Assembly: GCA_964483585.1 (NCBI GenBank)
Contig: CAZABH010000001.1
Coordinates: 1 to 64,000, forward strand
Reading direction: 5' to 3'
DNA: 64,000 nucleotides
Origin: SZUA-430 sp964483585
GTDB taxonomy: Bacteria; Pseudomonadota; Alphaproteobacteria; Micropepsales; Micropepsaceae
Shown here: positions 1 to 8,828 of the stretch, piece after piece
How the letters are laid out: every line of letters starts with the position of its first letter
Position numbering within the stretch: position 1 is the stretch's first letter
The notes under the pieces: generated by a model
The model's database searches: none
Seen by the model: the letters and a program-made list of their open reading frames with translations, nothing else
Told to the model about the DNA's origin: nothing
Position numbers and translations under genes: made by a program

Positions 1-493
1 TGCGACCGGTGAGGCACATTTCCATGGCCTTGGACTTCCCGATGAACCTCGTGAGGCGCTGGGTCCCGCCAATTCCCGGCATGACACCCAGCTTGATTTC
101 CGGCTGGCCAAACTTGGCATTATCGGCCGCCAGAATGAAGTCGCACATCATGGCAAGTTCGCACCCGCCCCCCAGCGCAAAACCTGCTACGGCAGCGATC
201 ACGGGCTTCCGGCAACGGGCCACGCGCTCGTGATGGCGCGTGATGAAGTCCTCGCCAAAGGCCTCCATGTAGGTCTTGGGCTGCATCTCCTTGATATCAG
301 CCCCCGCCGCAAAGGCCTTCTCGGAGCCCGTGATGACGAGACAACGAACCGCGGCGTCACTCTCGGCCACACCAACGGCCTCGCTCAATTCCCGCATCAG
401 CTGAGTATTCAACGCATTCAGCGCCTGCGGCCTGTTCAATGTGATCAGCGCGACCGCATTGCGCACTTCATACTTGATTGTCTCGTAGGTCAT
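1..493 (-). CDS. Enoyl-CoA hydratase/isomerase family protein (C-terminus cut by window edge)
   Basis: This is the N-terminal 164 residues of a crotonase-fold enzyme. The family hydrates trans-2-enoyl-CoA in fatty-acid and related acyl-CoA breakdown in the cytosol. The opening MTYETIKYEV and NRPQALNALN are typical. The oxyanion-hole segments AAGADIKEM (about 62-70) and GFALGGGCELA (about 104-114) are present. Both catalytic glutamates of true hydratases can be seen: E132 in QPEI and E158 in AMEM. The start is the ATG at 493. The gene reads minus toward mutM's side of the window edge, and about 95 C-terminal residues lie outside. The two glutamates favour a hydratase over an isomerase; the exact substrate is unknown. 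Confidence 0.93.
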   Translation of the reverse strand, partial: MTYETIKYEVRNAVALITLNRPQALNALNTQLMRELSEAVGVAESDAAVRCLVITGSEKAFAAGADIKEMQPKTYMEAFGEDFITRHHERVARCRKPVIAAVAGFALGGGCELAMMCDFILAADNAKFGQPEIKLGVMPGIGGTQRLTRFIGKSKAMEMCLTGR

Positions 494-574
494 TCGCGCA
501 CCCGTTGTTTTGCAAAGGCGGTTTAACTCAAGTGCCAGCAAGCGAACAAGCTGCGGGGATCAATGCCGCAGCAC

Positions 575-1420
575 TCAGCGTTGGCAGCCGGCGCAGAAAA
601 AGGTTGAGCGGGCAGCCTGGACGATCCGCTTGATGTTCCGCCCGCAGCGCCCGCAGGCCAGCCCCTCCCGGTCGTAGACGAAGAACCGATGCTGGAAATA
701 GCCGAGCTCACCACTCGCCTGCTTGAAGTCACGCAAGCTCGATCCGCCAGCCTCGATGGCCTCCTCGAGCACAGACTTGATTTCCCTCACGAGAGGCACG
801 AGCGAAGACATCTTGAGGGTGGATGCAAGCCGCCGAGGCGAAACACCAGCACGATGCAGCGCCTCACACACATAAATATTGCCAAGTCCGGCGACCACTC
901 TCTGATCAAGAAGGGCAGATTTGATGGGCGTCCTCTTCCCTTTCAGTCGTGCCGCAAGAACCTCGGGTCCAAAAGCCTCGCCAAGAGGCTCTGGCCCGAC
1001 CATGGCCAACAGCCTGTGCAACGCCACCTCAGTCTCCTTCACCAGGTCCATCGAGCCGAACCGGCGATGGTCGGTGTAAACGATCCGCACGCCATGATCC
1101 GTCAGGAACTCGATATGATCGTGCTTTCCCGGGGCCCCTCCGGAGTAGACGAAGTGCCCAAGGCCCTCACCCTCGATCTGGAACCGGCCAGACATGCCAA
1201 GGTGGACCAGAAGCACCTCGCCTCGATCGAGATGCACCAGAATGTATTTCGCTCGTCTGGAGAGCCGCTCGACGCGCCGCCCCGTTAACCGTTCGGCAAA
1301 GTTATTGGGCAAAGGAAAGCGTAGATCCGCCCGCCGCGCGATTACCCGCGTCAGCACGCGACCTTCGAGGACGGGCACAAGGCCGCGTCGAACCGTCTCA
1401 ACCTCAGGCAACTCGGGCAT
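575..1420 (-). CDS. mutM: Formamidopyrimidine-DNA glycosylase (Fpg/MutM)
   Basis: Bifunctional DNA glycosylase/AP lyase that removes 8-oxoguanine and formamidopyrimidines. The start is placed at the ATG beginning MPELPEVETVRRGL, because the second-residue proline is the catalytic nucleophile and E3 is essential; the frame stays open 26 codons further up but that extension is not conserved. The HLGMSGRF segment carrying the family loop is present. The C-terminus holds a CX2C...CX2C zinc finger (ACGRC and FCAGC), which is intact. At 281 residues the length is normal for the family. It is divergent from ubiE with about 60 bases between the starts. Confidence 0.97.
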   Translation of the reverse strand: MPELPEVETVRRGLVPVLEGRVLTRVIARRADLRFPLPNNFAERLTGRRVERLSRRAKYILVHLDRGEVLLVHLGMSGRFQIEGEGLGHFVYSGGAPGKHDHIEFLTDHGVRIVYTDHRRFGSMDLVKETEVALHRLLAMVGPEPLGEAFGPEVLAARLKGKRTPIKSALLDQRVVAGLGNIYVCEALHRAGVSPRRLASTLKMSSLVPLVREIKSVLEEAIEAGGSSLRDFKQASGELGYFQHRFFVYDREGLACGRCGRNIKRIVQAARSTFFCAGCQR

Positions 1421-1479
1421 GGGACGCAGTGTAGCGTGGAAGCGCATGAAAAGAGAGACTACAGTGTGACCCACGAGCC

Positions 1480-2241
1480 ATGACAGACACAGGACCAAAG
1501 GCCAGCTTCGGGTTCCGCGATGTGCCGGAGGCAGATAAGCCGCGCCTTGTCGGAGAGATCTTCTCCAGCGTTGCCTCCCGCTACGACGTCATGAACGACT
1601 TGATGTCGATGGGCATTCATCGCATCTGGAAAGACGCGCTGATCGATTGGCTTGCCCCCAGGCCCGCCATGCATTTACTCGATGTCGCAGGCGGAACCGG
1701 GGATATCGCCTTTCGGTTCCTCGACCGCCTTGGGGCACGCGCCACGTCGGCCCACGCCACGGTCTGCGACATCAACGAAGAAATGCTGACAGTCGGGCGC
1801 CAGCGATGCAACCAGCGCCAGCTGGGCGAACGCATGACCTTCACCTGCGGCGACGCGGAGAAACTGCCTTTCCCCGATGCAAGTTTCGACGCCTACACGA
1901 TCGCATTCGGCATCAGGAACGTAACCCATATCAACGACGCCCTGAAAGAGGCGCGCCGCGTCCTCAGGCCGCGCGGCCATTTCCTGTGCCTCGAGTTTTC
2001 GAAAGTCGACAACCCTCTGCTGGGGCAGCTTTACGATTTCTGGTCCTTCAATGTCATTCCCGCCATTGGCCACGCCGTGACACAGGACCGCGCAGCTTAC
2101 GAGTACCTTGTAGAATCGATCCGCCGCTTTCCGACCCGCCAAGACTTCGCCACCATGATCGACGCGGCAGGGTTCAGGCAGACGAAATGGCGCGAACTGA
2201 CAGCCGGCGTCGTGACGATCCATTCTGCCTGGGTGGAATAG
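1480..2241 (+). CDS. ubiE: Demethylmenaquinone/2-methoxy-6-polyprenyl-1,4-benzoquinol C-methyltransferase
   Basis: SAM-dependent C-methyltransferase of ubiquinone (and menaquinone) biosynthesis. The protein has 253 residues, the usual length. Near the N-terminus is the family segment FSSVASRYDVMNDLMSMGIH, and the SAM-binding loop LLDVAGGTGDIAFRF lies near residue 66. The motif IAFGIRNV, a UbiE signature, follows the second SAM segment. It ends with a TAG that is one base from the ATG of ubiB, so the two are almost certainly co-transcribed and may be translationally coupled. Together they supply quinone-ring modification in the membrane-associated ubiquinone complex. Confidence 0.97.
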   Translation: MTDTGPKASFGFRDVPEADKPRLVGEIFSSVASRYDVMNDLMSMGIHRIWKDALIDWLAPRPAMHLLDVAGGTGDIAFRFLDRLGARATSAHATVCDINEEMLTVGRQRCNQRQLGERMTFTCGDAEKLPFPDASFDAYTIAFGIRNVTHINDALKEARRVLRPRGHFLCLEFSKVDNPLLGQLYDFWSFNVIPAIGHAVTQDRAAYEYLVESIRRFPTRQDFATMIDAAGFRQTKWRELTAGVVTIHSAWVE

Positions 2242-2242
2242 G

Positions 2243-3817
2243 ATGCGCGGCATCTTAAAGAAATTGGGCCGCCTCGCGCGGGGTGCACGCGTTCTCGCGT
2301 GGCATGGCGTACTGCCCCCTCAGGAATGGCTCCCGCTGACACCCCCACCTCTACGGCTGCTGTCTCGCCTGTTGCCGAAGGGCAAGGCCGCGAGATCAGG
2401 TCGCAGCGGCCAACGCCTTGCAAGAGCGCTGACAGAACTGGGGCCGTCATTCATCAAGGCGGGCCAGTTCCTCGCCACGCGTCCCGACGTTATCGGCCCG
2501 GCCATCGCCGCCGATCTGGAAGAACTGCAGGACCGCCTCCCCCCCTTCCCGCTGGCTAAGGCGCAGGCAATCCTTGTCACCGAGCTTGGACCCGACAAAG
2601 CCGCACGCATTGGCACACTGGCCCAGCCCGTTGCCGCGGCTTCCATCGCGCAAGTTCACAAGGTAGCGCTGACGCCTTCACCCGCAGGCGCAGCACCAAG
2701 GATGTTGGCCCTCAAGATCCTGCGCCCAGATGTTGAGTCCGAATTTGCCCGAGACCTGTCCGCGTTCGCCTGGGCTGCCGCTTGGCTCGAAACCCTGGAC
2801 GCCGAGGCCCGCCGCCTGAAACCACGCGCTTTGGTCGAGACCTTGGCCCGCTCGGTCACCCTCGAGCTGGACCTGCGCCTGGAAGCCGCCGCAGCCACCG
2901 AGATAGCAGCAAACGCGGTAGCCGACCTTGAACTGAGGATCCCAGCCGTCGATTGGGATTTTACGTCCAAGCGCGTGCTGGCAACCGAATGGATTGACGG
3001 CACTCCCCTGAGGGATCGAGAGGCCCTGATCGCGCGTGGCCACGACCTCAAGCGCCTCGCAACCAACCTCATTCAGTCCTTTCTGCGCCATGCGCTGCGA
3101 GACGGATTCTTCCACGCCGACATGCATCCTGGAAACCTGTTCGTCGACGAGCACGGCAAGCTGGTCATCGTCGATTTCGGAATCATGGGCCGCCTCGATC
3201 CAAACCTGCGCCGCTTCATGGCAGAGACCCTGGCAGGCTTCCTCGCGCGGGATTACCGGCGCGTTGCTCGCATTCATCTTGAGATCGGTTTCGTGCCGGC
3301 AAACCACGCGGTGGAGGATTTTGCGCAAGCCCTGCGCGCGATCGGCGAACCCATCTTCGGCCGCCCCGCCTCCAACATGTCTATGGCACGCCTGCTTGCC
3401 CAGCTATTCGAGGTTACACGCCTTTTCGATATGCCCATGCAGCCCCAATTGGTCATGCTGCAGAAGACAATGGTGGTGGTGGAAGGCGTTGCCCGCCAAC
3501 TCGATCCCGATCACTCGATCTGGGACGCCTCCCGCCCAGTCATCGAGCGCTGGATGATCGACAGTATAGGACCAGAGGCGCGCCTCAAGGACGCCTCGGA
3601 AGGCATCGCAAGCCTCGGCCGCGCCCTTTCTTCAATACCCGAGGCAATGCAGGGAGCGGCACGTATCGCAGCGACACTTCAAGATCAGGGGATCCGCCTT
3701 CACCCTGAATCCGCAAGGGCCATTGGGGAGGCAAGTCGGAAAAGAGGGATTTGGAACGCGCCCCTCACGGGTATCGCCCTGCTCGCGCTTGCATTCTGGG
3801 TTTGGAACCTTATCTAG
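2243..3817 (+). CDS. ubiB: Ubiquinone biosynthesis accessory ATPase/kinase-like protein UbiB
   Basis: Member of the ABC1/ADCK (UbiB) atypical kinase family needed for aerobic ubiquinone biosynthesis. The 524-residue protein shows the diagnostic KxGQ motif (SFIKAGQFLATRPD, near residue 75), the Ala-rich nucleotide loop equivalent (VAAASIAQVH), and the catalytic-type segments HADMHPGNLF and IVDFGIMGRLD. A hydrophobic C-terminal stretch, LLALAFWVW, fits the membrane anchor known for this family. It follows ubiE directly. UbiB may act in quinone or lipid handling rather than protein phosphorylation; that is family knowledge, not visible here. Confidence 0.96.
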   Translation: MRGILKKLGRLARGARVLAWHGVLPPQEWLPLTPPPLRLLSRLLPKGKAARSGRSGQRLARALTELGPSFIKAGQFLATRPDVIGPAIAADLEELQDRLPPFPLAKAQAILVTELGPDKAARIGTLAQPVAAASIAQVHKVALTPSPAGAAPRMLALKILRPDVESEFARDLSAFAWAAAWLETLDAEARRLKPRALVETLARSVTLELDLRLEAAAATEIAANAVADLELRIPAVDWDFTSKRVLATEWIDGTPLRDREALIARGHDLKRLATNLIQSFLRHALRDGFFHADMHPGNLFVDEHGKLVIVDFGIMGRLDPNLRRFMAETLAGFLARDYRRVARIHLEIGFVPANHAVEDFAQALRAIGEPIFGRPASNMSMARLLAQLFEVTRLFDMPMQPQLVMLQKTMVVVEGVARQLDPDHSIWDASRPVIERWMIDSIGPEARLKDASEGIASLGRALSSIPEAMQGAARIAATLQDQGIRLHPESARAIGEASRKRGIWNAPLTGIALLALAFWVWNLI

Positions 3818-3906
3818 CCATCAGAACCAACTTCGGCGACACGTCAAACATGTGTATTATTTTTACATTTGATGGCGTATAAAGGCAGAGATAGATCCGC
3901 CCCAAC

Positions 3907-5136
3907 GTGAATAGGACCGCTGCAGTGCTCACCGGCAAGCGCATATTGCTGATCATCGGCGGCGGCATCGCGGCCTACAAAAGTCTTGAGGTCATTCGCC
4001 TCCTGCGTCGTCAGGGCGCGTCCGTCAGGTGCATATTGACACCCGCAGGAAGTCGCTTTGTGACCCCGCTGTCCGTCGCAGGCCTTTCGGGCGAGCGCGT
4101 TTTTGAAGACCTCTTCAGCCTCACGGACGAAGCCGAAATGGGGCACATTCGCCTTTCGCGCGACGCTGATCTGCTTGTGGTTGCGCCCGCAACCGCGGAC
4201 CTAATCGCACGCATGGCTCAGGGTCGGGCCGACGATCTTGCAGCCACCGCCCTATTGGCAACTGACAAGCCCGTCCTGCTTGCCCCAGCCATGAACGTGC
4301 GCATGTGGCACCACCCGGCGACACAGGAAAACCTGGCCAAGGTCCTGGCCCGTGGGGCTCACATGGTCGGCCCTGTCGAGGGCAGCATGGCCTGCGGCGA
4401 ATACGGTATCGGCCGCCTCGCCGAACCACCCGAGATCGTTGGCGCCATCGTAGCCGCACTGACACCGGACCAACCCCTCGCAGGCCATCATGCCATCGTG
4501 ACCGCAGGCCCAACACAGGAAGCCATCGATCCAATCCGCTTCATCTCGAACCGGTCCTCCGGGAAACAGGGCTACGCGATCGCCGAAGCCCTGGCACAGG
4601 CTGGTGCCAGGACCACACTCGTGACAGGCCCGACGGCTCTTGTACCACCCCCCGGCGTGAACACCGTCAACGTCGAGACCGCGGTTGAGATGCTGGCAGC
4701 ATGCGACCAAGCACTGCCAGCAGACATCGCCATCTTCACGGCAGCTGTCGCCGACTGGCGAGTGGAAGGCTCAACCGCTCAGAAGATCAAGAAGCAGCAA
4801 GGCGCCGCACCACCAAACCTGCACCTGGTCGAAAACCCGGACATTTTGCACGCGATAGCAACGCGCAACACAGACAGGCCCCGTCTGGTAATCGGTTTTG
4901 CAGCCGAGACCGAGAACGTGCTCGCGCATGCGCGCTCAAAGCTTGATCGCAAGTCCTGCGACTGGATCGTGGCCAACGACGTGTCGCCATCGCAGGGCGT
5001 ACTTGGCGGCGACAGCAACACGGTACACATCGTGACCCGGAATGGCGAGGAAACTTGGCCAACGATGAGCAAATCAGAGGTAGCCCGCAGGCTCGTGGCA
5101 CGCATTGCATCCCAGATCGGAGAAAGGCCGCAATGA
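3907..5136 (+). CDS. coaBC: Bifunctional phosphopantothenoylcysteine decarboxylase/phosphopantothenate-cysteine ligase
   Basis: Catalyses two consecutive steps of coenzyme A synthesis. The N-terminal flavoprotein (CoaC) half has IIGGGIAAYKSLE, the PAMNVRMWHHPATQ loop and the CoaC signature SMACGEYGIGR. The C-terminal CoaB half begins about residue 190 with AGPTQEAIDPIRFISNRSSG and has the KIKK lysine segment and VIGFAAET. At 409 residues it is full length. The start is a GTG at 3907; a second GTG at 3925 (giving MLTGKRILLI) is also possible. An AT-rich 89-base gap separates it from ubiB and probably holds a promoter. Its stop overlaps the ATG of dut as ATGA. Confidence 0.97.
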   Translation: MNRTAAVLTGKRILLIIGGGIAAYKSLEVIRLLRRQGASVRCILTPAGSRFVTPLSVAGLSGERVFEDLFSLTDEAEMGHIRLSRDADLLVVAPATADLIARMAQGRADDLAATALLATDKPVLLAPAMNVRMWHHPATQENLAKVLARGAHMVGPVEGSMACGEYGIGRLAEPPEIVGAIVAALTPDQPLAGHHAIVTAGPTQEAIDPIRFISNRSSGKQGYAIAEALAQAGARTTLVTGPTALVPPPGVNTVNVETAVEMLAACDQALPADIAIFTAAVADWRVEGSTAQKIKKQQGAAPPNLHLVENPDILHAIATRNTDRPRLVIGFAAETENVLAHARSKLDRKSCDWIVANDVSPSQGVLGGDSNTVHIVTRNGEETWPTMSKSEVARRLVARIASQIGERPQ

Positions 5137-5600
5137 CGTCCGCGCAAGTGATCATCTCGTTACATCAGGTGGCGGGTGCAGCAGACATTCATCCACCCAC
5201 ACGCGCGACATCGGGCGCTGCGGGCTATGATCTTCATGCCTCCGAGGACGTTACCCTGGAGCCTGGCCGCTTCTGCACAGTCCCGACCGGGCATGCCATT
5301 GCGATACCCGAGGGCTTTGAAGGTCAAGTCCGCCCTCGCTCAGGGCTAGCCGCCAAGCACGGTGTCACCGTGCTGAACGCGCCCGGCACTATCGATGCCG
5401 ACTACCGCGGCGAAGTGAAGGTGATCCTGATAAACCTGGGAACAGAGCCATTTTCCATTAAGCGCAACGACCGCATCGCGCAACTCGTCATAGCGCCAGT
5501 CACATCAATCGTTTTTGAACCCGTCGCCGACCTGCCGGAAACGGCGCGCGGCTCAGGCGGCTTTGGCTCAACTGGAATGCGAACCAAGGACGAAAGGTAA
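5133..5600 (+). CDS. dut: Deoxyuridine 5'-triphosphate nucleotidohydrolase (dUTPase)
   Basis: Homotrimeric dUTPase that converts dUTP to dUMP and keeps uracil out of DNA. The five conserved family motifs are visible in order: AAGYDLHASEDV, RPRSGLAAKHG, NAPGTIDADYRGE, RNDRIAQLV and the C-terminal P-loop-like GSGGFGSTG. The 155-residue product is standard. The start is the ATG overlapping the coaBC stop; a longer reading is open in frame but it is only the coaBC sequence read in another frame. The coaBC-dut pairing is widespread in bacteria. Confidence 0.97.
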   Translation: MTSAQVIISLHQVAGAADIHPPTRATSGAAGYDLHASEDVTLEPGRFCTVPTGHAIAIPEGFEGQVRPRSGLAAKHGVTVLNAPGTIDADYRGEVKVILINLGTEPFSIKRNDRIAQLVIAPVTSIVFEPVADLPETARGSGGFGSTGMRTKDER

Positions 5601-5604
5601 GCTC

Positions 5605-6057
5605 ATGCTCCGTTTATCTCGCAAGGCCATCCTCGCCCTCGAAGCCGTTGTCGACATTGCTTGCAATGCCAGACCAGAACCGGTGCAGTCGCGTGAGATT
5701 ATGCGCCGCCAAGGCGTGCCCGATCGCTACCTCGAACAGGTTATGCAAGCCCTTGTGCGTCAAGGCGTTCTAAAAGGCGTGCGCGGACCGCGCGGTGGTT
5801 ATCGGCTGGCCAAGGAGCGCAGGCGCATCACCGCAGGAGAAATCGTTCGCATCGTCGCCGAACTCGAGGTCGCGGATGAGCCCCCTCTCGCTGGCGCATC
5901 GCCTATGGGCGAAAAGGTGGTCCGCCCGGCCATCGAAGCCATCCACCTGGATCTGTTGCGCCAGCTAGATGCAATCTCAATCGAGGATCTGTGCCTGCGC
6001 GCCGAGGCGGAAGGCATAGCCGAACCCGCCGCTCCACGTGTCGATTTCGCAATCTAA
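5605..6057 (+). CDS. Rrf2-family transcriptional regulator beside cysK (cluster-less type)
   Basis: A 150-residue winged-helix regulator. The start MLRLSRKAILALEAVVDIA, the recognition-helix region VPDRYLEQVMQALVRQGVLK and the wing RGPRGGYRLA are classic Rrf2. Fe-S members such as IscR, NsrR and RirA carry three closely spaced cysteines in the dimerisation part; this protein has only two isolated cysteines (about residues 16 and 132) and no such cluster. It therefore resembles CymR, the cysteine-metabolism regulator. It sits 25 bases before cysK on the same strand, which supports a role in controlling cysteine synthesis. The target and effector are inferred from context only. Confidence 0.85.
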   Translation: MLRLSRKAILALEAVVDIACNARPEPVQSREIMRRQGVPDRYLEQVMQALVRQGVLKGVRGPRGGYRLAKERRRITAGEIVRIVAELEVADEPPLAGASPMGEKVVRPAIEAIHLDLLRQLDAISIEDLCLRAEAEGIAEPAAPRVDFAI

Positions 6058-6082
6058 AGCTGCCGCCAGAAGGACCTAGACC

Positions 6083-7039
6083 ATGATAACCGAAGGCGCC
6101 GGTCGCGGCCGGATCTATGACTCCATAATCGACACGATTGGCAACACGCCACTGGTCCGCATTCACCGCATCTCGCGCGAGGCTAATGCGCGCGCTGAAA
6201 TCCTGTTGAAGCTCGAATTCTTCAACCCTCTCTCAAGCGTCAAAGATCGCATCGGCGTCTCGATGATTGACGACCTCGAACGCCAGGGCCGGATTCGGCC
6301 AGGCACAACCCTGATCGAGCCTACCTCGGGAAACACGGGCATTGCCCTGGCATTTGTTGCTGCTGCAAAGGGCTACCCGCTCATTCTGGTTATGCCGGAG
6401 TCGATGTCCACCGAGCGACGCAAGATGCTGTTGTTGCTGGGAGCAAGACTGGAACTCACTCCGGCGGCCCAAGGCATGCGTGGCGCGGTCGCCCGCGCGC
6501 AGGAATTGGCTCAGGAGATTCCCAACGCGGTCATACCCCAGCAATTCGAGAACCCCGCAAATCCCTCGATCCATGCTCGCACCACGGCCGAGGAAATCTG
6601 GAACGACACACAAGGCAAGGTCGATGTTGTCATCTCCGGCGTCGGAACTGGTGGAACCATCACGGGCATCGGCAATGCCCTCAAGCAGCGCAAGCCATCA
6701 CTCCGCATGATCGCGGTCGAGCCCGAGGACAGCGCTGTCCTCTCTGGCCGTCAGCCTGGCCCACACAAGATCCAGGGCATTGGTGCGGGCTTCGTACCTG
6801 CCATCCTCGACCGCTCAGTCATCGACGAGATCATAACGATCGGCAATGAAACGGCGTTTGCAACTGCGAGAAAAGTAGCAAGGCTCGAGGGGATCCCGGT
6901 AGGCATTTCTTCAGGCGCCGCTGTAGCGGCCGCCCTTGAGGTCGCCGCTCGCGCCGACATGGTCGGGAAGACGATCGTCGCCATTATTCCGTCGTTCGCC
7001 GAACGCTATCTGTCGACAGCGCTCTTCGACGGCCTTTAA
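6083..7039 (+). CDS. cysK: Cysteine synthase A (O-acetylserine sulfhydrylase)
   Basis: PLP enzyme making L-cysteine from O-acetylserine and sulfide. The Schiff-base lysine lies in NPLSSVKDRIG (near residue 53), the asparagine loop is EPTSGNTGIALAF, the phosphate-cradle glycines are in GVGTGGTITGIG, and GISSGAA lies near the C-terminus. At 318 residues it is the normal size with no CBS extension. Its preceding neighbour is the Rrf2 regulator, and the pair looks like a small autoregulated cysteine unit. The next gene downstream is on the opposite strand. Confidence 0.96.
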   Translation: MITEGAGRGRIYDSIIDTIGNTPLVRIHRISREANARAEILLKLEFFNPLSSVKDRIGVSMIDDLERQGRIRPGTTLIEPTSGNTGIALAFVAAAKGYPLILVMPESMSTERRKMLLLLGARLELTPAAQGMRGAVARAQELAQEIPNAVIPQQFENPANPSIHARTTAEEIWNDTQGKVDVVISGVGTGGTITGIGNALKQRKPSLRMIAVEPEDSAVLSGRQPGPHKIQGIGAGFVPAILDRSVIDEIITIGNETAFATARKVARLEGIPVGISSGAAVAAALEVAARADMVGKTIVAIIPSFAERYLSTALFDGL

Positions 7040-7069
7040 TCGGGGTGTCGGGACTGAACGATCAACGGA

Positions 7070-7648
7070 TCAGTTGACCCGCTCATCGGGGTGCACGCCC
7101 CAAAGACGCCAGCGCTCGACATAACCCTCATAGCCCCGCGAGGCAACGGAGCACCAGCGCCCCTCGCACGACACCAGCCGCGCGACAAGTCCTGGTGCTG
7201 CATAGGCCAGCGTCTCGGCATCTTCGCGCGGTTCGCTCAAGAGGGGGACATTCAAGGTGCCAGTCACCAAAACATTGCGTCGCCCATCAAGCAATGCGGC
7301 CATCACCCACCCCTTGGAACCGTCGACATCCTTGATCTGCCGCCACCCCTCGGTCTCGGCAATGATTTCGACCGGCGTTCCGGGCTTGACATAGGTCCAG
7401 AGAATATCCCGGTTCAGATAAGGACCCTGCCGTACATTGACCCGCCCCGCCTTGATGGTCACCCAGCGCGGGACAGGTAAGCCCGTCGCCCCCATCGGTG
7501 GCGGCACCTTGGGCGACGTCACAGGAGAAAGGGCTGCCTGCAGTTGGGTGCCCGCAACGCCGTGCGGCGCCAATTCACGCGCATCAGCCTGCACCAGTAT
7601 CGAAAAACAGGCAAAAGCGGTCACAAGACCAATCAGGACCCGTCGCAA
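7070..7648 (-). CDS. Secreted bacterial SH3-like domain protein
   Basis: A 192-residue exported protein. The start codon is TTG at 7648, supported by a GAGGG ribosome-binding site about 5 bases upstream, and gives a clear Sec signal peptide (MRRVLIGLVTAFACFSILVQ, cleavage probably after ADA). The mature part has two SH3_3-type repeats: one from about 55 to 115 with VNVRQGP and KGWVMAALL, the second from about 120 to 180. Such domains usually bind peptidoglycan or other envelope partners in the periplasm. No catalytic domain is seen. It converges with cysK and is divergent from the dehydrogenase at 7842. Confidence 0.85.
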   Translation of the reverse strand: MRRVLIGLVTAFACFSILVQADARELAPHGVAGTQLQAALSPVTSPKVPPPMGATGLPVPRWVTIKAGRVNVRQGPYLNRDILWTYVKPGTPVEIIAETEGWRQIKDVDGSKGWVMAALLDGRRNVLVTGTLNVPLLSEPREDAETLAYAAPGLVARLVSCEGRWCSVASRGYEGYVERWRLWGVHPDERVN

Positions 7649-7841
7649 AGTTACCCTCGTTCCCGGTCGGTCTTGGAGCCGCCGGTTCTTCTGGTTGGAC
7701 TGCTGTTTTGATGAGCAATATCAGGGTCAATTCGCTTAATTTTGGGTTATCGACCGCACATTGGATCCGGGCCATTTTTATCTATGAACAGGAATGTTCC
7801 CCTGCTACAGAGAAACTGCCACCCCGTACCGAAACCGACCC

Positions 7842-8828
7842 ATGCCCAACAAGAAACCGCTGGTCATAGTAACGCGCAGGCTGCCGGACGCCATTGAGAC
7901 CCGGATGCGGGAACTGTTCGACGCCAGATTGAATGTCGAGGATCTGGCAATGACGCGCGAACAATTGATCGACGCCGTACAACGCGCTGATGTCATTGTT
8001 CCAACTGTGACCGATCGCCTTGATGCGCGCATCCTGTCACGTGCGGGAGAGCGCCTGCGGTTGATCGCGAACTTCGGGGCAGGTGTCGACAATATTGACC
8101 TGGAAACCGCGCGCGCCCGCGGCATCACGGTAACCAACACGCCAGGAGTCCTGACCGAGGACACAGCCGACATCACCATGGCCCTGATCTTGGCCGTGCC
8201 CCGCCGCATCGTGGAGGGATCGACCATCATCTCCAGGGGCGAGTTCAAGGGCTGGTCGCCAACCTGGATGCTGGGCCAGCGACTGACGGGCAAACGCCTC
8301 GGCATCATTGGCATGGGCCGCATTGGTCAGGCCGTAGCCAGGCGCGCCAAGGCCTTTGGCCTTCAAATCCACTACCACAATCGAAAGGCCGTCGCGAAGG
8401 CGATCGAGGACGAACTAGAGGCGACATACTGGGACAGCCTCGACCAGATGCTGGCCCGCATGGATATCGTCTCGGTGAACTGTCCCCACACGCCGGCAAC
8501 CTACCACCTCCTCTCTGCAAGACGCCTGAAGCTTATGAAGTCGTCTGCCTTCATCGTGAACACCGCGCGTGGCGAAGTCATCGATGAGAACGCGCTCGCG
8601 CGCATGCTCGAGGCCAACGAGATCGCCGGTGCAGGCCTGGATGTATTCGAGCACGAACCCGCGGTGAACCCAAAACTGCTCAAGCTGCGAAACGTCGTGC
8701 TCCTTCCGCACATGGGATCGGCAACGCTGGAAGGCCGCATCGACATGGGCGAGAAGGTCATCATCAACATCAAGACCTTCGCCGACGGTCACAAGCCGCC
8801 TGACCGCGTGCTTGCGGCGATGTTGTGA
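7842..8828 (+). CDS. D-2-hydroxyacid dehydrogenase (glyoxylate/hydroxypyruvate reductase type)
   Basis: NAD(P)H-dependent 2-ketoacid reductase of 328 residues. The start is set at MPNKKPLVIVTRRLPD; the upstream in-frame extension is not family-like. The Rossmann motif GIIGMGRIGQAVA is near residue 150, and the catalytic R/E/H triad can be seen in NTARGEVIDE, DVFEHEP and LPHMGSAT. TRRLP...IETRM near the N-terminus resembles GyaR-type glyoxylate reductases. It ends in a GTGA overlap with the rRNA methyltransferase downstream, so the two are translationally coupled. Substrate preference cannot be read from sequence alone. Confidence 0.9.
   Translation: MPNKKPLVIVTRRLPDAIETRMRELFDARLNVEDLAMTREQLIDAVQRADVIVPTVTDRLDARILSRAGERLRLIANFGAGVDNIDLETARARGITVTNTPGVLTEDTADITMALILAVPRRIVEGSTIISRGEFKGWSPTWMLGQRLTGKRLGIIGMGRIGQAVARRAKAFGLQIHYHNRKAVAKAIEDELEATYWDSLDQMLARMDIVSVNCPHTPATYHLLSARRLKLMKSSAFIVNTARGEVIDENALARMLEANEIAGAGLDVFEHEPAVNPKLLKLRNVVLLPHMGSATLEGRIDMGEKVIINIKTFADGHKPPDRVLAAML

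Noticed and set aside
3818..3906. Imperfect inverted repeat CCATCA...TGATGG before coaBC
   Set aside because: Short arms with a long AT-rich loop; more likely just a promoter region.
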